Source of the DNA: an uncultured Psychroserpens sp.
Lineage (GTDB): Bacteria > Bacteroidota > Bacteroidia > Flavobacteriales > Flavobacteriaceae
Direction of reading: 5' to 3'
Assembly (NCBI RefSeq): GCF_947492715.1
Contig: NZ_CANLNS010000001.1
Location: 1,178,001 to 1,242,000, forward strand
DNA length: 64,000 nt
Positions 27,136-32,941 of this stretch are shown here, piece after piece. Made by a program: the position numbers and the translations under genes. The notes beneath the pieces were generated by a model. The model worked only from the letters and a program-made list of their open reading frames with translations. It ran no database searches and was not told the origin of the DNA. Numbering within the stretch: the stretch's first letter is position 1; each line of letters begins with the position of its first letter.

Positions 27136-27669
27136 TTATTTTAATTTTCTAAACGTTAAACTTATTCTTCCGTTTTCAGTATTAGCTTTTGTTATGGCAT
27201 GTTGCCATATATTTTGGATCTCATTATTCACGTAAATCAATGAACCAGGTATAAGATTAAAGTCTACAGTCATACTTCTATCTTCGATATTTCTGAAGCA
27301 AAGTGTTCTTGTTTCTCCAATAGAGATAATTGCTACGCCTGTGTTTTCTTCAAGTATATCTATCTGGTCAGAATGAAACCCCATTCTTGAACTTCCATTT
27401 TCATAATAATTGATTAAGCAGTTATTAGATCTATAACCAACTAATGCTTCAATAGAATCCCTAATTTCTTCTAGTTCTTCTGTGAATTCCTGAAAAAGAT
27501 ATTCCATCTGAGCGTAATTGTAAGGCCTACCAAAACTTGCTGTTTTTCTATTAGCCATACGCGTATCCCATATGGTATTACTTATTAAGGTTTCAAATAA
27601 TAAAGCATGATTGCTTAAAAAGTTTTCTATGTAAACTATTCCTTCCATGATTGTATTAAACGGCTTCAT
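27136..27669 (-). CDS. AlkB-like 2-oxoglutarate/Fe(II) dioxygenase
   Basis: A 177-residue AlkB-superfamily protein that would remove alkyl groups from nucleic acid bases. The iron ligands His99-x-Asp101 (GFHSDQ) and His157 (WQHAITK) and the 2-oxoglutarate-binding Arg168 and Arg174 (GRISLTFRKLK) are visible; NYYENGSSRMGFHSD matches the AlkB NxYxDGxxxxxxHxD layout. Short N-terminal domain. Its place beside RNA ligase and tRNA genes suggests RNA, not DNA, as substrate; that is inference. Confidence 0.9.
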   Translation of the reverse strand: MKPFNTIMEGIVYIENFLSNHALLFETLISNTIWDTRMANRKTASFGRPYNYAQMEYLFQEFTEELEEIRDSIEALVGYRSNNCLINYYENGSSRMGFHSDQIDILEENTGVAIISIGETRTLCFRNIEDRSMTVDFNLIPGSLIYVNNEIQNIWQHAITKANTENGRISLTFRKLK

Positions 27670-27762
27670 CTCATTTTAAGAGTTCTGCCAGGTTCTAGGC
27701 TAATTAAAACCCAGCAGAATCCCTTATAAAAAGAATAGGAATCTATTCTAGAGTGAAGTATT

Positions 27763-28248
27763 TTAAACCACTTTATCTGCGCAAGATGAACTTGCAAAAG
27801 CATGTGGTTTTGCTTTAAAAACAAAGCCCATTCCAAGAATGTAACCCATAGCATCTTTTAGGGCTACGTTAGATTGAAATTTTGGATCTGTATTGATATC
27901 GGCATGAACCTCTAAAGCAACATCGTATTTATCTAGAATATCACAAATAGTATAAGCGACTTCTACAGACATTGTTACTTCCTTGAGCATTCGTTCTTTA
28001 ATACCAATGTGTTTTGTGCCTTTGTAATTTCTCATAAACATGAATCCACCTTTTCCTTCACGTAAAACCACAATAACAGTAGCATACTCAATATGAGATT
28101 TATAGGCTTGAGAATCTGAACCTACACAAACCTTTAAGCGATATCCAGCATTTTGCTCTTTCACAATGGCGCTTTCAATCAATTCTGTAATAGGTTGATT
28201 GTAGATTTTCCCACTAAAATTTCTCCATTTTTGTTGTACGATTTTCAT
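27763..28248 (-). CDS. YkuK-type RNase H-like protein
   Basis: A 161-residue protein of the DUF458/YkuK family, an RNase H fold. CVGSDSQAYKSHIEYATVIVV (near 41-61) holds the first catalytic Asp45; ALEVHADINTDPKFQSN carries further acids, and AFASSSCADKVV closes the domain. Nuclease activity is predicted, not shown, for the family. It begins 35 nt downstream of the last tRNA of the array, so it probably shares the array's transcript. Confidence 0.85.
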   Translation of the reverse strand: MKIVQQKWRNFSGKIYNQPITELIESAIVKEQNAGYRLKVCVGSDSQAYKSHIEYATVIVVLREGKGGFMFMRNYKGTKHIGIKERMLKEVTMSVEVAYTICDILDKYDVALEVHADINTDPKFQSNVALKDAMGYILGMGFVFKAKPHAFASSSCADKVV

Positions 28249-28283
28249 TGGTCTTCATAGTTTAAATTAATAACAATTACTGC

Positions 28284-28355
28284 GGAACAAACTGGATTTG
28301 AACCAGTATCTTCTGGGCTTCAACCAGACGCATAGACCTACTTTGCTATTGTTCC
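28284..28355 (-). tRNA. tRNA-Phe(GAA)
   Basis: Acceptor GGAACAA/TTGTTCC perfect; anticodon arm TCTGG-TTGAAGC-CCAGA. Last gene of the array in transcription order. Discriminator base is G instead of the usual A of tRNA-Phe. Confidence 0.92.
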
Positions 28356-28362
28356 TTTTTAG

Positions 28363-28434
28363 GGTGATTCCGAGATTCGAACTCTGTTCTCCTCATTCAC
28401 AGTGAGGTACTTTACCACATAAGCTAAAACCACC
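28363..28434 (-). tRNA. tRNA-His(GUG), no encoded G-1
   Basis: Acceptor GGTGGTT/AATCACC, anticodon arm CCTCA-CTGTGAA-TGAGG, discriminator C. The base before G1 is T, so the extra 5' G that bacterial HisRS needs is not encoded; one T-stem pair is also lost. Confidence 0.88.
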
Positions 28435-28444
28435 ATATTTTAGT

Positions 28445-28516
28445 TCTGATAAAAGGATTTGAACCTTTATCCACAAACGTATCAGGTTTGTACTTTACCA
28501 GTTAAGCTATATCAGA
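28445..28516 (-). tRNA. tRNA-Ile(GAU)
   Basis: Acceptor TCTGATA/TATCAGA, anticodon arm CAAAC-CTGATAC-GTTTG, T-arm AAAGG-TTCAAAT-CCTTT. All pairs form; begins with T1-A72. Confidence 0.92.
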
Positions 28517-28522
28517 ATATGT

Positions 28523-28592
28523 TAACCTGACAGGATTCGAACCTGTACCGGAAGATTCAAAATCTTCCATGCTGCCGTTACACCACAAGTTA
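28523..28592 (-). tRNA. tRNA-Gln(UUG)
   Basis: Acceptor TAACTTG/CAGGTTA, anticodon arm GAAGA-TTTTGAA-TCTTC, T-arm ACAGG-TTCGAAT-CCTGT. U1-A72 is normal for glutamine tRNA. Confidence 0.93.
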
Positions 28593-28598
28593 ATTTGT

Positions 28599-28669
28599 AG
28601 GTTTAATAGGATTCGAACCCATACCACAAGGGTCGAAACCTTGCATGCTATCCATTACACCATAAACCT
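28599..28669 (-). tRNA. tRNA-Arg(UCG)
   Basis: Acceptor AGGTTTA/TAAACCT perfect, anticodon arm CAAGG-TTTCGAC-CCTTG, T-arm ATGGG-TTCGAAT-CCTAT. The UCG anticodon could read all four CGN codons when U34 is unmodified. Confidence 0.92.
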
Positions 28670-28675
28670 AATTGT

Positions 28676-28748
28676 ACTTCGCCTTGGATTCGAACCAAGA
28701 AATCACAGCGCTTAAAACTGATGCCTTTTCCAGTTTGGCCAGCGAAGC
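28676..28748 (-). tRNA. tRNA-Leu(UAA) with short variable loop
   Basis: Acceptor GCTTCGC/GCGAAGT, 3-bp D-stem GCC/GGC with a large D-loop as in leucine tRNAs, anticodon loop TTTAAGC (TAA). Only five bases (GATTT) separate the anticodon stem from the T-stem CTTGG, so the long class II arm is missing. Confidence 0.85.
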
Positions 28749-28754
28749 ATAAGT

Positions 28755-28827
28755 ACAGGAAGAGAGACTCGAACTCTCAAAATCTTGTTTCTAAAACAAG
28801 AGTGTATGCCAATTCCACCATTCCTGC
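28755..28827 (-). tRNA. tRNA-Leu(UAG) with short variable loop
   Basis: Acceptor GCAGGAA/TTCCTGT, D-stem GTG/CAC with large loop, anticodon arm CTTGT-TTTAGAA-ACAAG, then only ATTTT before the T-stem GAGAG. The class II variable arm expected in bacterial leucine tRNA is absent. Confidence 0.87.
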
Positions 28828-28833
28828 AGTTGT

Positions 28834-28906
28834 TGAGATGTCAGGAATCGAACCTGAATCCTTCGCCTTATGAGAGCGATGCTCTACCAGATTAAGCTAC
28901 ATCTCA
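28834..28906 (-). tRNA. tRNA-Met(CAU)
   Basis: Acceptor TGAGATG/CATCTCA perfect, anticodon arm TCGCT-CTCATAA-GGCGA, T-arm TCAGG-TTCGATT-CCTGA. Elongator Met or a lysidine-modified Ile tRNA; T1-A72 pairs, so it is not a typical initiator. Confidence 0.9.
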
Positions 28907-28912
28907 ATATGT

Positions 28913-28984
28913 TGAGGTAATAGGATTCGAACCTATGACTTTCACGATGTAAGCGTGATGCTCTAACCACTGAGCTATACCTCA
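28913..28984 (-). tRNA. tRNA-Val(UAC)
   Basis: Acceptor TGAGGTA/TACCTCA perfect, anticodon arm TCACG-CTTACAT-CGTGA, T-arm ATAGG-TTCGAAT-CCTAT. Confidence 0.94.
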
Positions 28985-28990
28985 ATTTGT

Positions 28991-29061
28991 ACTCTATAAG
29001 GGAATCGAACCCTTGTCTTCCGGTAGAAAGCCGTTTGCACTAACCACTATGCTAATAGAGC
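28991..29061 (-). tRNA. tRNA-Glu(UUC), weak anticodon stem
   Basis: Acceptor GCTCTAT/ATAGAGT, T-arm AAGGG-TTCGATT-CCCTT. Anticodon loop CTTTCTA gives TTC, but only three pairs (CGG/CCG) close it; 27-43 and 28-42 are mismatched, and position 37 is T. Confidence 0.85.
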
Positions 29062-29092
29062 ATGTTTTTCTTTTATGGCGTTACCCTAAAGG

Positions 29093-29156
29093 GGCAGGCT
29101 TTCGGTAGTCGCTCTCTGCGAGGAGCTTCAACAATACCTCAATCCTTAACGCGGTT
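29093..29156. repeat. Dispersed intergenic repeat, copy 2
   Basis: Matches 3390-3454 over about 64 bp (GGCAGGCT, AGTCGCTCTCT, CGAGGAGCT, ATCCTTAAC). It separates the Glu and Asp tRNA genes and is the only large gap in the first half of the array. Confidence 0.6.
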
Positions 29157-29163
29157 GTTTAGC

Positions 29164-29234
29164 GGTTCATACGAGAATCGAACTCGTGTCTCCCGAGAGA
29201 CAGTCGGGAAGGATAGCCATTACCCCAATGAACC
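29164..29234 (-). tRNA. tRNA-Asp(GUC)
   Basis: Acceptor GGTTCAT/ATGAACC perfect, anticodon arm CCCGA-CTGTCTC-TCGGG, T-arm ACGAG-TTCGATT-CTCGT, discriminator G as expected for Asp. Confidence 0.92.
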
Positions 29235-29241
29235 ATATTGT

Positions 29242-29418
29242 ACATCTACTAGGATTAGTTCGTATCATACATATTGTTATAAATATGTACTCATGAACGC
29301 TTCGCGTTTCGAACCAAAGAACCTAAAGATTAGAAATGCGCAGCATTCACGAACACCTTCATTTAAAATAAAAATGGGTGAGCTAAATCTTTAGTGCTAT
29401 CCCTTACACCATAGATGT
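29242..29418 (-). pseudogene. tRNA interrupted in anticodon loop and T-loop
   Basis: Acceptor ACATCTA/TAGATGT is perfect and the D-arm GTGT/GCAC is intact. The anticodon stem AAAGA/TCTTT is separated by 58 nt instead of 7, and the T-loop (TTCGAA ... AAT) by about 60 nt instead of 7. Both extra segments fold (AACGC/GCGTT; ACATATT/AATATGT). If the loop insertion is removed TTTCTAA (anticodon UCU, Arg) is one possible product. A repeat insertion that killed the gene is the simplest reading; a large spliced or regulatory tRNA-like RNA is the alternative. Confidence 0.6.
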
Positions 29419-29434
29419 GTGTTATTAATTATGA

Positions 29435-29505
29435 GCATCTATCGAGACTCGAACTCGAAACTATAGATTGGAAGTCTACTATGTTGCCAATTACACCATA
29501 GATGC
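29435..29505 (-). tRNA. tRNA-Gly(UCC)
   Basis: Acceptor GCATCTA/TAGATGC perfect, anticodon loop CTTCCAA (TCC), T-arm TCGAG-TTCGAGT-CTCGA. Its acceptor and D-arm resemble those of the interrupted tRNA next to it. Confidence 0.92.
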
Positions 29506-29512
29506 TTATTGT

Positions 29513-29593
29513 AGGAATCATAGGATTCGAACCTATTTAGCTTTAGCACCAGTTTTACAGACTGGCTCAACTCTCCAACGTTGACGCATTCCC
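29513..29593 (-). tRNA. tRNA-Tyr(GUA)
   Basis: An 81-nt class II tRNA: anticodon arm CCAGT-CTGTAAA-ACTGG, an 11-nt variable arm (TGC/GCTA), T-arm ATAGG-TTCGAAT-CCTAT. The acceptor has one G-G mismatch at 7-66. Confidence 0.9.
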
Positions 29594-29602
29594 GTATTTT
29601 GA

Positions 29603-29674
29603 GACAAGGATGAGGATCGAACTCATAAAAATTGGTGTTGCAGACCAACGCCTTAGCCATTCAGCCACCTTGTC
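29603..29674 (-). tRNA. tRNA-Cys(GCA)
   Basis: Acceptor GACAAGG/CCTTGTC perfect, anticodon arm TTGGT-CTGCAAC-ACCAA, T-arm ATGAG-TTCGATC-CTCAT. Confidence 0.92.
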
Positions 29675-29680
29675 TTTTGC

Positions 29681-29751
29681 GATACCGATAGGATTCGAAC
29701 CTATAACCTGATGGTTAACAACCAACTGCTCTGCCTTTGAGCTACGATATC
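29681..29751 (-). tRNA. tRNA-Asn(GUU)
   Basis: Acceptor GATATCG/CGGTATC with one T-G pair, anticodon loop TTGTTAA (GTT), D-stem GCTC/GAGC, T-arm ATAGG-TTCGAAT-CCTAT. Confidence 0.92.
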
Positions 29752-29758
29752 ATTTTGT

Positions 29759-29830
29759 GGAGCTACGGAGACTTGCACTCCATTCTGCGAATTGCAAATC
29801 CACTGTTTTGGCTTGTTAAACTATAACCCC
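29759..29830 (-). tRNA. tRNA-Ala(UGC)
   Basis: Acceptor GGGGTTA/TAGCTCC contains G3-U70, the alanine identity pair. Anticodon loop TTTGCAA (TGC) on GTGGA/TTCGC. The T-loop is TGCAAGT, so U55 is replaced by G. Confidence 0.88.
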
Positions 29831-29840
29831 ATTATGTTGC

Positions 29841-29926
29841 GGAGAGTAAAGGAATTGAACCTTCACCGCGATATTGCGGACTTGTTTAGCAGACAAGCGC
29901 AACAAACCAATATTTGCCTACCCTCC
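29841..29926 (-). tRNA. tRNA-Ser(GCU)
   Basis: An 86-nt class II tRNA: anticodon arm CTTGT-CTGCTAA-ACAAG and a long variable arm with CCGC/GCGG. Acceptor GGAGGGT/ACTCTCC, discriminator G as for serine. Confidence 0.92.
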
Positions 29927-29979
29927 AAAATATTTTTCAAGAGCATTTTTAATTTTATTATAAATACTCATGTTTTTAA

Positions 29980-30036
29980 TGGTGCATTTCCATGCGCCAT
30001 CTGGCACGTTCACTAAAAATGTCTACTAGACATTTT
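29980..30036. other. Two hairpins in the gap between Ser and Pro tRNAs
   Basis: TGGTGCA/TGCGCCA (29980-29999) and AAAATGTCT/AGACATTTT (30016-30036) are strong stems in a 128-bp tRNA-free gap. The second is followed on the minus strand by TTTTTAG, so it may be a terminator or an extra small structured RNA. Confidence 0.5.
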
Positions 30037-30054
30037 CTTAACGTTCCGTCCTGT

Positions 30055-30125
30055 CTAAGAGACAGGATTCGAACCTGCAACCTCTCACTTCCAAAGCGAG
30101 TAAACAGCCATTGTTATTCTCCTAG
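30055..30125 (-). tRNA. tRNA-Pro(UGG)
   Basis: Acceptor CTAGGAG/CTCTTAG starts with C1-G72, the bacterial proline pattern. Anticodon arm CTCGC-TTTGGAA-GTGAG. Position 8 is A instead of U. Confidence 0.88.
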
Positions 30126-30131
30126 TTTTGC

Positions 30132-30217
30132 GGAAGGAGTGGGAGTCGAACCCACACGAGTCGTAATCTCCGAACACTTTTCAAGAGTGTGGCCACCGCC
30201 TATTGGCTTGTCCTTCC
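30132..30217 (-). tRNA. tRNA-Ser(UGA)
   Basis: Class II: acceptor GGAAGGA/TCCTTCC perfect, anticodon arm ACACT-CTTGAAA-AGTGT, long variable arm, discriminator G. Confidence 0.93.
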
Positions 30218-30225
30218 TGGTTTGT

Positions 30226-30298
30226 TGACGCAGTGAGAGTCGAACTCACATCACCTCGATTAAAAGTCGAGTGCTTTAGCCAGTTAAGCTACGCGTCA
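30226..30298 (-). tRNA. tRNA-Lys(UUU)
   Basis: Acceptor TGACGCG/TGCGTCA (one G-T), anticodon arm CTCGA-CTTTTAA-TCGAG, T-arm GTGAG-TTCGACT-CTCAC. First gene of the array in transcription order, 28 nt after a terminator. Confidence 0.93.
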
Positions 30299-30325
30299 GT
30301 ATTATTTAATTTCGGTTTACACCAT

Positions 30326-30362
30326 AAAAAAAGCACCTCTTTTTAAGGAAGGTGCTTTTCTT
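30326..30362 (-). terminator. Intrinsic terminator upstream of tRNA array
   Basis: Minus strand AAAAGCACCT pairs with AGGTGCTTTT and is followed by seven T. It closes the short ORF at 30383-30511; it has T runs on both strands and could work in both directions. Confidence 0.85.
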
Positions 30363-30382
30363 AAATCTATAGATACATCAAC

Positions 30383-30511
30383 TCATGGATCTATAACCTT
30401 CCTATTAAATACTATTGATCTGGCATCGCCGCCACTACGCAAGACTTCCATCTGCTTCGGTTCGAGCAGCCAGATCATTTCTTGATATATATGTTTTAAA
30501 TAATTTCGCAT
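30383..30511 (-). CDS. Short ORF, 42 residues, unknown
   Basis: ATG at 30511 begins MRNYLKHIYQEMIWLLEP and ends VFNRKVIDP at a TGA 21 nt before the terminator. The frame stays open farther upstream, but a TTCATATTTG promoter-like sequence (minus strand, about 30533) lies inside that extension and favours the internal ATG. The middle is richer in G+C than its surroundings and can also fold with GATCTGG/CCAGATC at its ends, so a structured RNA is an alternative. The transcript would be about 200 nt. Function unknown. Confidence 0.5.
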   Translation of the reverse strand: MRNYLKHIYQEMIWLLEPKQMEVLRSGGDARSIVFNRKVIDP

Positions 30512-30750
30512 TATTATCTTGTTTGTTTTGATGTTGCAAATATGAAACCAATTTTTGAATTTCACAAGAAAAATTTCAATTTAATTTATTGATAATCAAT
30601 ATGTTACGTTCATTTTGGATAAAGAAATTCCTGTCCGTTTTTTAACGAATATTCAACATGTTGTACAATAGTCTGTCTCCCAATTGTTTCACTGTTTTAA
30701 GCGTCTATTTTTGTCTTTTTACTTTTCGATAATTACTTTTAAAAAAAATT

Positions 30751-30783
30751 AAAAAAAGCGCCCAACTTTTAGGTTGGGCGCTT
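30751..30783 (-). terminator. Strong intrinsic terminator after 41-residue ORF
   Basis: Minus strand AAGCGCCCAAC/GTTGGGCGCTT, loop CTAAAA, followed by seven T and then a second T run. It gives promoter D a transcript of about 200 nt. Confidence 0.9.
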
Positions 30784-30810
30784 GCTATTCTAATATTAAC
30801 TGTGTTTAAA

Positions 30811-30936
30811 TCACAATGCTCTCTTTAAAATATGCATGAAACGCCCACGAAGATGATTGAGTTCAATGACCATCCATCTATAATCGCATCCACTAAAGTG
30901 CGATATCGGTTGTTTATGTATTAATTGTTTTACCAT
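30811..30936 (-). CDS. Short basic ORF, 41 residues, under operator D
   Basis: ATG at 30936 begins MVKQLIHKQPISHFSGCDYR and the frame ends LKRAL at TGA 30811-30813. The peptide is basic (several Lys, Arg and His) with one Cys. It is the only ORF between promoter D (start near 30950) and the terminator at 30751-30783, so a dedicated operator and terminator frame it. That placement supports either a small protein or a small RNA of about 200 nt. No relative is known to me. Confidence 0.6.
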   Translation of the reverse strand: MVKQLIHKQPISHFSGCDYRWMVIELNHLRGRFMHILKRAL

Positions 30937-30955
30937 TCTATTATTATTTACCCTG

Positions 30956-30991
30956 CAAAGATTATGTGTTAATACGCATTGTTTTTGCGTA
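30956..30991 (-). promoter_or_regulatory. Operator/promoter D (41-residue ORF)
   Basis: A perfect palindrome TACGCA-N7-TGCGTA (30973-30991) followed by 8 nt and TAATCTTTG (minus strand, 30956-30964). Same layout as sites A-C. Predicted start near 30950. Confidence 0.82.
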
Positions 30992-31008
30992 GTAAATTAT
31001 TTTTTTAA

Positions 31009-31323
31009 TTATTTGGATGCGTACATTTTGTCTCTCCTGTCTATTTCGCCTAAGGGGCTTCCTTTGAAAGTTAAAATGTTTACGAACCCATTTTGTTTGG
31101 TGATTAAAGAGTCTTGTTCTTTAACGGCTCCAATACTTTTGTTGCCATAGTCTCCAGTAAACTTATTAGTCGCTGGATCAACATCTCCCCAAAGATTATT
31201 TGGTTTTCCGCTATCTATAGGTTCAACAAAATAGGTGATTCCTGTAACTTTAGAACTCACGATGAAACGACCAGTCTTATCTGTTCCTGTAAGAAATCGT
31301 TTCATTAATTCTTGACGTGTCAT
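31009..31323 (-). CDS. Unknown 104-residue protein
   Basis: A small soluble protein, MTRQELMKRFLTGTDKTGRF..., with a mixed beta pattern (RFIVSSKVTGITYFVEPI, VNILTFKGSPLGEIDRRDKMY). No family recognised. It follows the phosphoesterase gene by 28 bp on the same strand and ends 17 bp before operator D, so it is the last gene of the unit 32492-31009. Confidence 0.65.
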   Translation of the reverse strand: MTRQELMKRFLTGTDKTGRFIVSSKVTGITYFVEPIDSGKPNNLWGDVDPATNKFTGDYGNKSIGAVKEQDSLITKQNGFVNILTFKGSPLGEIDRRDKMYASK

Positions 31324-31351
31324 AACTCTTAATTTTTAATATTACTCGTTT

Positions 31352-31909
31352 TTAAAATGGTGGCTCCCACGTTTTTTTACTCATAATCTGCTTCACTTCT
31401 TCATAACTTATCGGATAAAAATCATGACAATCTACGCCAACATCGAAACTATTCATTGTTGGATCGTCGGGTAAACTACCATGTGAATGACCATAAAGAT
31501 GCCATGTGCCTCTGAAACTAGATCTCCAAACTCGCATTGCATAGTGCAAGAGCATGATTTTCTGCTTGCCATTTGGGGCATCGGAATCATTGACATTGAG
31601 TTCGAAATAATCTTTTATCCATTCAAATCTATTTGGGTTTGCCAAAGCAGCACCTTCATGATTGCCTCGAATTAAAAAGATATGTCCGTTTAATTCTTGT
31701 AAAATGTCCCGCATACGCTCGGCTTTACAGAGTCCGAAATCGCCTAAATGATAGACTTTATCATGTTTATTTACACGGCTATTCCAGCGTTTTATGAGTT
31801 CCTGGTCCATGTCTTCTACACTACCAAATGGACGATTGGTGAATTTTATAATATTCTCATGACCAAAATGATGATCTGAAGTGAAATATATGTTTCTTGT
31901 TTTATTCAT
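31352..31909 (-). CDS. Calcineurin-like metallophosphoesterase
   Basis: A 185-residue single-domain phosphoesterase. The dimetal site is complete: D-x-H in TSDHHFGHENI (12-14), GDFGLC, GNHE in LIRGNHEGAA, His in MLLHYAMRVW and GHSHG near 140. It resembles phage and bacterial phosphoesterases that hydrolyse phosphomonoesters, phosphodiesters or 2',3'-cyclic phosphates. In this island a role in trimming RNA ends before ligation is plausible but inferred. Confidence 0.88.
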   Translation of the reverse strand: MNKTRNIYFTSDHHFGHENIIKFTNRPFGSVEDMDQELIKRWNSRVNKHDKVYHLGDFGLCKAERMRDILQELNGHIFLIRGNHEGAALANPNRFEWIKDYFELNVNDSDAPNGKQKIMLLHYAMRVWRSSFRGTWHLYGHSHGSLPDDPTMNSFDVGVDCHDFYPISYEEVKQIMSKKTWEPPF

Positions 31910-31937
31910 GTTTTCTAATATGTTTTACAAATGATAT

Positions 31938-32492
31938 TTAATCATTTTTGTTATTTTTTTTCGACTTCTTTTTATTCTTTTTTTTCTTTTTTGAAGTCTT
32001 CTTTTTCTTTGGTTTTATTTTGTTCTTGACCCTCGTTATTTCAGAATCTATGAACGAAATAAAACTGTTGTTGTAAACAAACAACTTCGATTTTTTAAAA
32101 GTTTTTAATGCCTTTTTATATGCGCCTTGGCATTCAAAAAGTTGAGCCTGTAATACCATAAGCTCTCCTTTTTGAATTGACCTTACAGTAGTTGCAAAAT
32201 CAATTAGTTTTTGTGCTTCGTCAAAATCATGATTCCAAATTAAAACCAAAATGTATTTTGGATATACTTTTGCAAAATCCATCTTGCTAGCAAGCGCTTC
32301 TGCAAAGTAGTGTTTGGCCTTTTCATAATCTCCAAGTTGCTCTGCTTGTAAACGACCCATGAGATATAATGCATAAGCGTTATCGCTCTCATAAGACAAA
32401 GCATAATTTAGATTTTCTACCGTTTCTTCTAAATCGTATGGATATGCATCTATTGCTTTTAACACGTAGTTGCTTAACAAATTCGTGTCCAT
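31938..32492 (-). CDS. TPR-like protein with lysine-rich tail
   Basis: A 184-residue protein. Residues 15-140 contain tetratricopeptide-like helical pairs (ALYLMGRLQAEQLGDYEKAKHYFAEALA, AQLFECQGAYKKALKTFKKSK). The C-terminal 25 residues are almost entirely Lys, Ser and Asn (KPKKKKTSKKKKKNKKKSKK), a probable nucleic-acid-binding tail. First gene of the unit with the phosphoesterase. It could tether partners to RNA; function is not known. Confidence 0.75.
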   Translation of the reverse strand: MDTNLLSNYVLKAIDAYPYDLEETVENLNYALSYESDNAYALYLMGRLQAEQLGDYEKAKHYFAEALASKMDFAKVYPKYILVLIWNHDFDEAQKLIDFATTVRSIQKGELMVLQAQLFECQGAYKKALKTFKKSKLFVYNNSFISFIDSEITRVKNKIKPKKKKTSKKKKKNKKKSKKNNKND

Positions 32493-32581
32493 TGTTTTTT
32501 ATTTTAATAATTTGTTTGGTGCGAAAACATTCGCTTTAGCCCATAATTTGAGCCTTATATTTTAACTGTTTGGAGGAGGTT

Positions 32582-32595
32582 TAGCAGATCTGCTA
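32582..32595. promoter_or_regulatory. 14-bp perfect palindrome upstream of the TPR gene
   Basis: TAGCAGATCTGCTA is a perfect inverted repeat about 90 bp upstream of the TPR-protein ATG. It may be an operator but is unlike the ACTACGCA sites. Confidence 0.35.
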
Positions 32596-32607
32596 TAGAC
32601 TGAAAAC

Positions 32608-32646
32608 AAAAAATCCGAAACAGTTAAACAAGTGCTTCGGATTTTT
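32608..32646 (-). terminator. Terminator after 24-residue ORF
   Basis: Minus strand AAAAATCCGAA pairs with TTCGGATTTTTT around a 16-nt loop, ending in a T run 22 nt after the short ORF. T runs on both strands allow bidirectional use. Confidence 0.8.
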
Positions 32647-32667
32647 CATTGTGTTTGAAAATGTATA

Positions 32668-32742
32668 TTAACTATACGCTCGAAGCATCACAGAAAGGGC
32701 TTTTCCCTCTGGATTTCCTGAAATAGGTATGAATAAATACAT
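32668..32742 (-). CDS. Very short ORF, 24 residues, unknown
   Basis: ATG at 32742 encodes MYLFIPISGNPEGKALSVML plus RAYS and a TAA. A promoter-like TAAATATTTG lies about 60 nt upstream on the minus strand and a terminator follows, so this is a compact independent unit. Residue choice is not random-looking (no rare codon run, no stop in 75 nt), yet the length is too small for certainty. The rest of 32743-32941 is AT-rich with no other feature seen. Confidence 0.4.
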   Translation of the reverse strand: MYLFIPISGNPEGKALSVMLRAYS

Positions 32743-32941
32743 AGCTTCGTGTTTTAGTTAATATTAATTTTTTGCCTGAATTGTTTAATTCGCTGTTGCA
32801 AATATTTAGATTTATTTTTCAATTTTCAAAATTTATTTTTTCATTTTCTGAAAATTTCCAGCCTTAATACATAGTATTAACTTTTTTTGAAAAAACAAAA
32901 TCTGAATTCAAGTTTTTCGTTTTTTACTTGAATTTCATCAC

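Noticed and set aside
29062-29394. 110-residue ORF across tRNA genes
   Set aside because: It runs through a tRNA gene and a dispersed repeat on the opposite strand.
28284-30298. CRISPR array
   Set aside because: The regularly spaced GGATTCGAAC-like words are the T-arms of tRNA genes on the minus strand; the sequences between them fold into cloverleaves.
30400-30480. tRNA-like element with GATCTGG/CCAGATC acceptor
   Set aside because: It lacks a D-arm and an anticodon arm, and the T-loop would be irregular. A short ORF fits equally well.
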